Below, in pieces: positions 1-6,396 of a DNA stretch of 46,382 bases. Source of the DNA: an uncultured Eubacteriales bacterium (lineage in GTDB: Bacteria; Bacillota; Clostridia; Christensenellales; Borkfalkiaceae); contig UQPN01000018.1 in the NCBI GenBank assembly GCA_900542935.1, positions 1 through 46,382 of the forward strand. The letters run 5' to 3'. The notes under the pieces are model-generated. The model worked only from the letters and a program-made list of their open reading frames with translations, did no database searches and was not told the DNA's origin. The position numbers and the translations under genes were made by a program. Numbering within the stretch: the first letter of the stretch is position 1; each line of letters begins with the position of its first letter.

Positions 1-2
1 AG

Positions 3-89
3 TTTTCGGATTTGAATCTATGCCCAATTAACAACCGTCAGGGAATTGTAATTGATGGTGAAGGTTCAAAGGTTATTTGCAAAGACTAA
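3..89 (+). CDS. C-terminal fragment of an unknown protein, cut by the window edge
   Basis: An open frame enters from the left edge and stops at TAA 87-89, giving 28 residues that end in VICKD. It is followed by two hairpins with T-runs in the same direction, which fits the end of a plus-strand gene. The stretch is clearly more AT-rich than the rest of the window. I do not recognise the protein, and so short a tail could be a chance open frame. Confidence 0.35.
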   Translation, partial: FSDLNLCPINNRQGIVIDGEGSKVICKD

Positions 90-195
90 TTTGAAAATTC
101 CGATTTTTAGAGATGAAAAAGATTGAAATTGTCCGACACACTATCGAAAATCGGCTCAAAAACGAGATTTTGTCGTACACTCACCAAACAACAAT

Positions 196-236
196 AAAAC
201 GAACCTTGATGAAAATTCAAAGTTCGTTTTGTTTTT
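196..236 (+). terminator. Possible Rho-independent terminator
   Basis: AAAACGAAC (196-204) pairs with GTTCGTTTT (222-230), with further A/T pairing inside, and is followed by GTTTTT. The stem is AT-rich and the loop large, so it is weaker than the hairpin at 290-317. Confidence 0.45.
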
Positions 237-289
237 ACAAGAGATTATTTCGGACTAAAAATCAAACTATAAATAGCATTTCCACGTTC

Positions 290-317
290 AACCGAGTGTT
301 CTAAGCACTCGGTTTTT
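290..317 (+). terminator. Rho-independent terminator
   Basis: AACCGAGTG (290-298) and CACTCGGTT (306-314) form a 9-bp stem with a 7-nt loop and run into TTTTT. It ends plus-strand transcription from the left-edge gene, just before the end of the convergent anti-sigma gene. Confidence 0.75.
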
Positions 318-354
318 CTATGCCGTCCGTGCCGAAACCCGTTTTCGCAGCGGC

Positions 355-957
355 TCACTGCCAGTCCACCAAAGTTACCGCTCCCGTACGTGAATCGATT
401 TCTATTTCGATTTTATATCCGCCAAGACGGCTTACCGCAAGTTTATATTTGTAAAACGAATTTTTCAGATTCTTCGTAAATTCAAGGTCTTTTTCAAAAT
501 TTTTGATGTAGGCGCCCCCCGTCGCTTCCGACGAAGCGCAATTCGCCGAATAGTATTCCAGAGCAATCGTTTTCGCCTGCGTTTCCGAAATTTTCGTCTG
601 TTTTTTCGCCGCCCCCGTCGCCGTGCCGATAACGCCTCCCGTTACGGCGCCCGCCACAACGATTGCGGAAACCAGCGAAATCAGAAGCGCCCGCACCGAC
701 GAACGTATTCTGTGCCGTTTTCTTGCTTTTTTTACCTGTTCCGCGTCTGCGTCCTCTAAAATATCTTCCGGCGCAAGGCAGACGTTTTCCCCGTCCGCGC
801 CGTCCGAAGGCGAAGCGCTTTTCGCTTTATCCTTTTCCGCCGCTTCGAGAATTTCTCCCAATTTTCTCGCTTTGGCAATCTCTTCTTCCACGTAAACGCG
901 TTCCTCTTCGCTCGCCGTGCCGTTCATGTATTTTTCGTACAACGTTTCGAAACTCAT
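355..957 (-). CDS. PepSY-domain transmembrane anti-sigma factor
   Basis: This 200-residue protein probably holds the adjacent ECF sigma factor at the membrane. Residues 1-85 form a charged cytoplasmic region with acidic helices. One membrane segment spans about 88-112, and residues 122-198 outside form a PepSY-like domain starting ISETQAKTIALEYY and ending in the usual hairpin (IEIDSRTGAV). Its ATG overlaps the sigma stop by four bases (ATGA, 954-957), so the two are translationally coupled. No zinc-finger HxxxCxxC motif was seen, so it is not a classical ZAS-type anti-sigma. The anti-sigma role is inferred from topology and coupling; the PepSY domain and membrane segment are visible. Confidence 0.75.
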   Translation of the reverse strand: MSFETLYEKYMNGTASEEERVYVEEEIAKARKLGEILEAAEKDKAKSASPSDGADGENVCLAPEDILEDADAEQVKKARKRHRIRSSVRALLISLVSAIVVAGAVTGGVIGTATGAAKKQTKISETQAKTIALEYYSANCASSEATGGAYIKNFEKDLEFTKNLKNSFYKYKLAVSRLGGYKIEIEIDSRTGAVTLVDWQ

Positions 958-1436
958 TGTTTCCTCTCCAGAATATTTTTCATATTTTCGCGCGCCCTGT
1001 ATAAAAGCACCTTCACGTAATCTTCCGTTTTTCCCGTAACGCCCGCAATGTCTTTGATGCGCAGTTCTTCGAAGTAGAACAGCAACACCGCCTCTTTTTG
1101 CGTATCCGGCAGCAATGCTATCGCCCGGTACAGCGCTTTGTACCTCTCGTCCCTGATAATTTTATCAACGGCGTTTTCGCTTTCGTCTTTCATGCTTTCG
1201 TCAATCGCGGCATACCGTTTCCGATGTTTCAGCATATCGAAACACACGTTCCGGCAAACCTTCATCAGCCACGGCTTAAAACTTTTTATTTCGCCGTCGC
1301 CGCCTCGCAACGCCTTGAAAAACGCCGTTGATACCGCGTCCTCCGCCAAAGCTTTGTTTCCCGATAAAGACAGGACGTAGAGCAGCGCGTCGTTATAATA
1401 TTTTACAAACAACTCCTCCACTACGTCGTTTTTCAT
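954..1436 (-). CDS. ECF-type RNA polymerase sigma factor
   Basis: The 160-residue product has the two-domain layout of group 4 sigma factors. Region 2 includes YVLSLSGNKALAEDAVSTAF and the FKPWLMKVCRNVCFDMLKHR helix; region 4 includes LPDTQKEAVLLFYFEEL followed by an HTH ending in KVLLYRARENMK. It directs RNA polymerase to a small regulon, very likely including its own operon, because an ECF-type promoter lies before the first gene (2555-2580). It starts two bases after the stop of the upstream PepSY lipoprotein and overlaps the downstream anti-sigma gene. The signal it answers cannot be told from sequence. Confidence 0.9.
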   Translation of the reverse strand: MKNDVVEELFVKYYNDALLYVLSLSGNKALAEDAVSTAFFKALRGGDGEIKSFKPWLMKVCRNVCFDMLKHRKRYAAIDESMKDESENAVDKIIRDERYKALYRAIALLPDTQKEAVLLFYFEELRIKDIAGVTGKTEDYVKVLLYRARENMKNILERKQ

Positions 1437-1438
1437 TT

Positions 1439-2491
1439 TCAGTCGTTAAGCTCCTTTTCCGCGGAAAGTATTTTTCCCGTTTTTGCGTCTATCAGATATT
1501 CGAATTCGTATTCGGGCGTTTCGAATTCCACTTCGTATACGTATGCGCCTTTTATTATTTTCAGCTTCGCTTCCTTCTTCAGCATATCGCTTTGCGTTAT
1601 TCCCGAATGCGCCGAAGCAATTTCAATCGCCGCGTCCGCCCCGATATATTCGGCGCCGTCCGAAGGAAGTTGTATTACCCCGTCGATTTTTCGTTCGATA
1701 ATCGCGCCGCTTACGGCATTCATCTCGTATTCATACTCCGTACCGCCCGCGGAGAATTCGATTTCATAGATATGCACGCCGTTGTCTTTATCGAATTTCG
1801 CCTTGGTAAACGTCGCGTTTTCCGCAGAAACTCCGCTGTCCGCCACCGCGATTTCTTTCGCGCGCTCCACGGAAATATACGAAAGAGAAACATCCGACGG
1901 TACGGGAACGATAACGCTGAAATCGTCGATTTCCAACGTATATATTTCCCCCGTGGCGGCAATCAGCTCGTATTCGTAATCGCTTTCGCCGTAAGAAAAT
2001 TCCACTTCGTACAAATACATGCCGTCGTCGAAATCGAAGTCCGTTTCAAGTTCCCTGACGTCCGTTTCCGCATATCCGGCGTGCTGCAAAGCAATTTCTT
2101 TCGCGCGGGCTTCGCCGATATAATTCGCGTCCGGAGCCGAAGGTGCGGCGGGCAAATCGTCTTTCGCCACGTTCTGTCCGTTCACCGAAAGTTTTACGAT
2201 ATCCCCCGTGTCGCCGTCGATGCGATAAGCGTATTTCACGTTTCCGCATACAAATTCCACGTAATAATACCTGCCGCCGTCTTTCTCTTCCGCGCTTACT
2301 TTCTGCGTCGTTACGACGTTTTCCGTCACACCCGAATGCATAAGCGCAATCGATTCCGCCTGCGCTCTTGTAATATTGAAATTTTTCTCGCCGTTGTTAT
2401 TCGTTTCGCACGCCGTAAATCCGCACAGGAAGAGCGCGCCGGCAAATGCGCCTGCCGTAAGTTGTTTCATTTTGTTTTTCATGTTTTTCAT
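1439..2491 (-). CDS. Lipoprotein with four PepSY repeats
   Basis: The 350-residue precursor has a lipobox FTAC, giving lipidated Cys28. Four PepSY-like repeats follow, starting near residues 39, 123, 204 and 281. Each has a helix of the type RAKEIALQHAGY and then a beta hairpin rich in YEVEF and TGEI motifs. PepSY domains are known as inhibitory or protein-binding modules outside the membrane; here the protein could sense or buffer the signal read by the PepSY anti-sigma two genes downstream, which is inference. AAGGAG lies 11 bases before the chosen ATG; a second in-frame ATG at 2482 is possible. It is the first gene of a three-gene operon. Confidence 0.8.
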   Translation of the reverse strand: MKNMKNKMKQLTAGAFAGALFLCGFTACETNNNGEKNFNITRAQAESIALMHSGVTENVVTTQKVSAEEKDGGRYYYVEFVCGNVKYAYRIDGDTGDIVKLSVNGQNVAKDDLPAAPSAPDANYIGEARAKEIALQHAGYAETDVRELETDFDFDDGMYLYEVEFSYGESDYEYELIAATGEIYTLEIDDFSVIVPVPSDVSLSYISVERAKEIAVADSGVSAENATFTKAKFDKDNGVHIYEIEFSAGGTEYEYEMNAVSGAIIERKIDGVIQLPSDGAEYIGADAAIEIASAHSGITQSDMLKKEAKLKIIKGAYVYEVEFETPEYEFEYLIDAKTGKILSAEKELND

Positions 2492-2554
2492 TGTTTTTCA
2501 TACTCCTTGTTTTCGTATTTTTTCGCTTTGCGCTTCAAGTACTTGCACTTATAA

Positions 2555-2580
2555 GACGTCCGGATACGAAAAAGGTTACA
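2555..2580 (-). promoter_or_regulatory. ECF-type promoter before the PepSY/sigma operon
   Basis: On the minus strand TGTAAC (2575-2580) is followed after 16 bases by CGTC (2555-2558). This matches the TGWAAC-N16/17-CGTC pattern of Firmicutes ECF promoters such as those of SigX and SigV. It implies autoregulation by the ECF sigma of this operon. Confidence 0.6.
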
Positions 2581-2648
2581 AAAAACGCGAAAAAAAATTT
2601 TTTTTCGTAAAAAACGCCGCGGCATGCCGCATGCCGGCTCATATACCG

Positions 2649-2677
2649 ATTATATTGAATTTTAGCGGAAAAGTCAA
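2649..2677 (-). promoter_or_regulatory. Housekeeping sigma-A promoter upstream of the ECF promoter
   Basis: TTGACT (2672-2677), a 17-bp spacer and TATAAT (2649-2654) on the minus strand. It lies about 90 bp upstream of the ECF promoter. Between them is an inverted repeat (CGGCATG 2620-2626 with CATGCCG 2630-2636) followed, after five bases, by a T-run on the minus strand, which might attenuate this transcript. Confidence 0.65.
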
Positions 2678-2680
2678 CGG

Positions 2681-3038
2681 AAAACGAGCCCGTTCAATCG
2701 GGAAATTCAATCGGGAAGTTCTTTTGCGAACGAATGCGTCGACGCGGCGTTTTCGCAGGCATAAAAAATTTCCCGGCTTTCGTCGGGAAAAAAACACCGT
2801 TTCGGAAGCTTGTTTTCATGCGCCTCAAACGGATCGCGGATTGCCGCCTGCCCTATCGGCGGCGTCGCCGGTTCCCGTTGCCGACGTCGGCGAAAACATC
2901 GGCGCGGAAATCTCCGCCGCCGTCGCGCCCTCCTCCGTACAGAGCGCAGTCTTATCATCGCATATATAGTTAACGAATACCCTCCGGAAAAATCTTTTCC
3001 GGAGGGCGTTTATCTCTGTCGCAAACAAAAAACGAAAC
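2681..3038. other. Intergenic region with one strong hairpin
   Basis: No gene with a ribosome binding site was found. A perfect 12-bp inverted repeat CCCTCCGGAAAA / TTTTCCGGAGGG with a 3-nt loop sits at 2980-3006, just after the stop of the minus-strand lipoprotein gene. It is probably a 3' end structure, but neither strand has a clear T-run, so a canonical terminator is not certain. Confidence 0.5.
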
Positions 3039-5003
3039 TTATTTCCCAATCGCAGGCAGCGTTATCGCCGTCGTACCGAAATCGTAAAATTTCGTATTTT
3101 CTTTATTCCCGCTCGAATCTTCAACGCTGACGTACGCCACCAAGCCGTTCACGATTTTCAATTCTACTTTCACGTAATCGGCAGAAGAACCGCCCGTAAG
3201 GAAATAATCGTTTGTGCGTATTCCTTCGCCGGCGTACACGTAAGATTTTTTCGTTTCGTCGTACGTAAATTCCGCAAAAAATTTCGCAAAATTCGGGCAC
3301 AGGCACGAATAATTCAAAAGCACAGGCATTCCGTCGCGCATATAATATCCTTCCGGCCACTCCGCAACTTGCCCGCCGGACATTCCCATATATTTGCCGT
3401 CAGCGTTTTTGTAAAGATACATATCTTCATCGTGAGTATCCTTTTCCCCGAAAAAGCCGGAAGTACCCGTAGATTTTTGAACCAAGTAAATGTTTATAGA
3501 ATCATAATATGCAAGAGCCGTAAAATTACTATACGAAGCGGGGTTAAACGCTTTCGCCCAACCTGCCGCGTCAACTTTTTCCGATTCCAGCGCCTCAAAA
3601 TTCGTATCCGCCGTTAACACCACGCCCGGTTTCTTTTCTTCGAATTCGGGCAATTCCACAACCGTCGTACCGAAATCGTAAAATTTCGTAGTTTTTCTGT
3701 TGTCCGGTTCTCCGTCATTTGTTACGTCTATGTATGCCAGCAACCCGTTCACTATTTTTAATCGCACGCTCGAATACGTAGAATAATTCCCCTCGGCGAA
3801 ATAAGCGTTTGTTTTCAGACCTCCCTCATATTCGTAAACGCCGCTCGATTCATTATAGCTGAAGTTCCAAAAATTATTCGAAAAATCGGGACACATGCAG
3901 GAATAATTCATCGTAATGGGAATGTCGTTCCGGATAAACACGCTCGCACACGTCCTTTCGGTCTTGCCGTCCGACATTTTATACGCGCCGTCCGCCCCTA
4001 TGTAGCAATACAGTTCGTAAGAACCTATCTTCAGAAATCCGCCTGCTTCGGTTGCTTTCTGTACGGCATAAGAATTCGTCGTTCTGTAAGCAGTATAAGA
4101 GGTAAAATTCTTATACGAAGCGTAGTTAAACGCTTTTATCCACCCCGCCTCATCAACTTTTTCCGACTTCAGCGCCTCAAAATCCGTATCCGCCGTTAAC
4201 ACCACGCCCGGTTTCTTATCGTCATCCTTCTTTTCGTCGTCCTTTTCACCCTCGTCTTTCTTATCTTCGGCGGGTTTGCCCATTTTTTCCGGCAACGAAA
4301 TCGAAGTGGAACCTATATCATAATACGAAGCTTTCGTTTCCATAACGACTTTCTCGTCGCCTTCGCCGGACTCGGTTTTCATGATATATCCCGCGAATAA
4401 GCCGTTCGCGATTTTAATCGTCGCCGTGCCCTGTCCTTCCACTTCATATAAGTAACCTTTTGCGGTTTCATCGTAAGTAACTTTATCGAAAGCAACCGTT
4501 TGACCAAGCTGACTTACGGGAGTAATCCCCATTTCGCCCGAAATCATATACTCGTACTCGGAATGATTTTCCATATCGTACGCGCTTTCGGAAATTTTCG
4601 CGCCGTTTTTATAATTTATGCCGTACGCCGCCCAGACTTCGTTGGTTTTCGCAAAGAAAATATCGTGTTGCTCGTTTTCGTCCGTGCTCTTCTTCTGATA
4701 CGTCGAATAGTACGCCTTATCCCCGACAAACTTATACACAAGTCTGCCTTCTGTGGTAACGCCGGCTTGCGTACTTTTATCTTCTTCTTTCATCGAGAAA
4801 TTCGTAAATTTCGAAACGTCGAACGCCGCTTTCCACGCCGCTTCGTCTTTCACCTGTTCCGACTTCACCGCCGCAATATCGGTGTTGCCGTCAATTTTGT
4901 CGCCCTTGCCGTCGGTTTTACCGCACGCGGAAAACGCCGAAACGCACAGTGCCGCCGAAAGAGCGCACACGCCGAATTTTTTGAAAAAACCACCTGATTT
5001 CAT
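3039..5003 (-). CDS. Lipoprotein of three tandem repeated domains, unknown function
   Basis: The 654-residue precursor has a signal peptide with lipobox FSAC (lipidated Cys27). The mature part has three copies of one domain, about residues 43-238, 266-452 and 459-650. Each opens with a pattern like ALKSEKVDEAGWIKAF, contains KIVNGLLAY, and closes with YDFGTT followed by LP. Copies 2 and 3 are close relatives: both are preceded by the block KKPGVVLTADT and share NYSC-CP-F. Copy 1 is divergent, and an acid/lysine linker (about 242-264) follows it. I recognise no family; an extracytoplasmic ligand-binding or wall-associated role is possible. It stands alone with its own promoter and a large hairpin in its leader. 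Confidence 0.75.
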   Translation of the reverse strand: MKSGGFFKKFGVCALSAALCVSAFSACGKTDGKGDKIDGNTDIAAVKSEQVKDEAAWKAAFDVSKFTNFSMKEEDKSTQAGVTTEGRLVYKFVGDKAYYSTYQKKSTDENEQHDIFFAKTNEVWAAYGINYKNGAKISESAYDMENHSEYEYMISGEMGITPVSQLGQTVAFDKVTYDETAKGYLYEVEGQGTATIKIANGLFAGYIMKTESGEGDEKVVMETKASYYDIGSTSISLPEKMGKPAEDKKDEGEKDDEKKDDDKKPGVVLTADTDFEALKSEKVDEAGWIKAFNYASYKNFTSYTAYRTTNSYAVQKATEAGGFLKIGSYELYCYIGADGAYKMSDGKTERTCASVFIRNDIPITMNYSCMCPDFSNNFWNFSYNESSGVYEYEGGLKTNAYFAEGNYSTYSSVRLKIVNGLLAYIDVTNDGEPDNRKTTKFYDFGTTVVELPEFEEKKPGVVLTADTNFEALESEKVDAAGWAKAFNPASYSNFTALAYYDSINIYLVQKSTGTSGFFGEKDTHDEDMYLYKNADGKYMGMSGGQVAEWPEGYYMRDGMPVLLNYSCLCPNFAKFFAEFTYDETKKSYVYAGEGIRTNDYFLTGGSSADYVKVELKIVNGLVAYVSVEDSSGNKENTKFYDFGTTAITLPAIGK

Positions 5004-5036
5004 ATTGTTTTCTCCTTCTTTTCGCTGCGTTTCGGC

Positions 5037-5092
5037 TTGTTTTAACTTATCCGATTATCTGTCAGGATAAGTTAAAACAAGGGGCGCGCCCC
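5037..5092 (-). promoter_or_regulatory. 16-bp inverted repeat plus GC palindrome in the mRNA leader
   Basis: Positions 5037-5052 (TTGTTTTAACTTATCC) are exactly complementary to 5065-5080, with a 12-nt loop, and the 12-base palindrome GGGGCGCGCCCC adjoins at 5081-5092. Both lie between the promoter at 5120-5148 and the start codon at 5003. No T-run follows on the minus strand, so an operator or an RNA-stabilising structure is more likely than a terminator. Confidence 0.55.
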
Positions 5093-5119
5093 GCGAAAAA
5101 ATAAATTTTTTATAACTTT

Positions 5120-5148
5120 ATTATATCATCGCCGCACAAAACAGGCAA
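5120..5148 (-). promoter_or_regulatory. Sigma-A promoter of the three-domain lipoprotein gene
   Basis: TTGCCT (5143-5148), 17-bp spacer, TATAAT (5120-5125) on the minus strand; the leader is about 110 nt. Confidence 0.6.
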
Positions 5149-5219
5149 GCGATTTCACCTTGTTTTCACAAGTTTTTTTCAATTTTTTTTCTTTTTTTTT
5201 GCCTGCATAAAACAGTCAG

Positions 5220-5571
5220 CCTCTTCATGCTTTCCCCTCAGGGGGAAGGTGCCGGGCAACAGCGAGGCGAATGAGGGGCGCAACTTGTTTTCTGTTTGAA
5301 AATTTTCAAACAATAAGGCATCCGCCCCCTTTTTTCCCCTTTCGGGCAGGCTTCGTCTGTTTCGTAGCGGATTGCAGCTTATCGTTTATATTTTAAATTT
5401 ATGTCTTAATATAGGCTTCCCCATGCTTTTTGCTACCGCAAAGACAGCAAAAATAGTCCGCCTCTTCATGCCTTCCCCTCGGGGGGAAGGTGCCGAGCAG
5501 CAGCGAGGCGAATGAGGGGCGCAACTTGTTTTCTGTTTGAAAATTTTCAAACAAAAAGGCAGCCGCCCTTT
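5220..5571. repeat. Direct repeat pair of a ~111-bp composite palindromic element, with another repeat between
   Basis: The segments 5220-5330 and 5461-5571 are nearly identical and 241 bp apart. Each has a CCCTC/GAGGG-type hairpin with GGGGGAAGGTGCC, then AATGAGGGGCGCAACTTG, then the perfect 20-bp palindrome TGTTTGAAAATTTTCAAACA (5293-5312 and 5534-5553). Between them, 5334-5400 carries a copy of a second family (GGGCAGGCTTCG ... TATCGTTTATATTTTAA) also found near 12280 and 16191. No gene is seen in 5149-5603. Confidence 0.8.
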
Positions 5572-5603
5572 TTTTTCCTCAACGGCAAAAAGCAATTACG
5601 CCG

Positions 5604-6326
5604 TCAGACATAAAAACCGCCGTTGACGGGCACGTCCGCCCCGTTAACATATTCGCTTTCAATCAGCCCCGTTACCGCGTTCGCCACGTCCTCCGGCTTA
5701 CCGATTCTTCCCAGCGGAATCTCCTCCCGCAGCGCTTCCATATCATCCGCCGTAAGCCGCGCGTTCATCGTCGTATCGATCACTCCGGGCGAAACGCAAT
5801 TCACGCGGATTCCCGAATACCCCAGCTCTTTTGCCAAAGCTTTCGTCAGCGCAATCAACGCGCCCTTCGTAGCCGAATACGCGCTTTCGCAGCTTCCCCC
5901 CGCTTCTCCCCACACCGAAGAAACGTTTACGATGCACCCGCACTGCTCGGAAATCATCTTTTTCGCCGCCTCCCGCGCGCACAGAAACGCCCCGCGCACG
6001 TTCACGGCGTACAGCTCGTCCAGCATCTCCGCGGAAGTATCCTGCAACTGCGCCGCAACGGCAATGCCCGCATTGTTCACCAATACGTCCACATGTCGCA
6101 GCACCGAGAAAAACGCTACGATTTCCGCCTCGTTTCTCACGTCCGCCTTCACGGGAATCACGCCTTCGCCCTGCGCCGCGGCAGCCGACTTCTCGTCTTT
6201 CGAATACAGCGCGTACACCCTGTACCCTTTCTTTTTCAGCGCCAGAGAAATCCCCAGACCTATTCCCCGCACGCCGCCCGTAACCACAGCGATTTTTTCT
6301 CTTTCGTACTTCTTTTCTTCTTCCAT
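5604..6326 (-). CDS. Short-chain dehydrogenase/reductase, FabG-like
   Basis: The 240-residue NAD(P)-dependent oxidoreductase is full length for a classical SDR. The cofactor motif TGGVRGIG is at 16-23, NNAG at 84-87, the catalytic Ser near 137 (NVSSVWG) and Tyr150/Lys154 in YSATK. The SPGVIDT loop and the C-terminal NGADVPVNGG are typical of FabG-type 3-oxoacyl-ACP reductases, but no fatty-acid genes are nearby, so the substrate is open. It lies 53 bp after clpC on the same strand and may be co-transcribed with the mcsA-mcsB-clpC genes, an association I do not know from other genomes. Confidence 0.85.
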   Translation of the reverse strand: MEEEKKYEREKIAVVTGGVRGIGLGISLALKKKGYRVYALYSKDEKSAAAAQGEGVIPVKADVRNEAEIVAFFSVLRHVDVLVNNAGIAVAAQLQDTSAEMLDELYAVNVRGAFLCAREAAKKMISEQCGCIVNVSSVWGEAGGSCESAYSATKGALIALTKALAKELGYSGIRVNCVSPGVIDTTMNARLTADDMEALREEIPLGRIGKPEDVANAVTGLIESEYVNGADVPVNGGFYV

Positions 6327-6362
6327 ACTCCGCCGCCTTTTCTACCGCGCCCTTGCCGCCGC

Positions 6363-6396
6363 TCAGCTTAAAAACACAATCAGCTTAAAAACACAA
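6363..6396. repeat. Perfect 17-bp tandem duplication over the clpC stop codon
   Basis: TCAGCTTAAAAACACAA occurs at 6363-6379 and again at 6380-6396. The second copy holds the end of the clpC frame (FVFLS-stop); the first repeats it after the stop. It looks like a recent slippage event with no effect on the protein. Confidence 0.85.

Noticed and set aside
113..304. 63-codon open frame on the plus strand
   Set aside because: No ribosome binding site, composition like the surrounding AT-rich DNA, and it runs through two terminator hairpins.
1328..2554. 408-codon plus-strand frame opposite the PepSY/sigma genes
   Set aside because: Antisense shadow of clear protein genes; Arg/Phe-rich composition and no ribosome binding site.
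2376..2969. 197-codon plus-strand frame in the 2.4-3.0 kb gap
   Set aside because: Starts antisense to a lipoprotein gene, no start signal, no family pattern.
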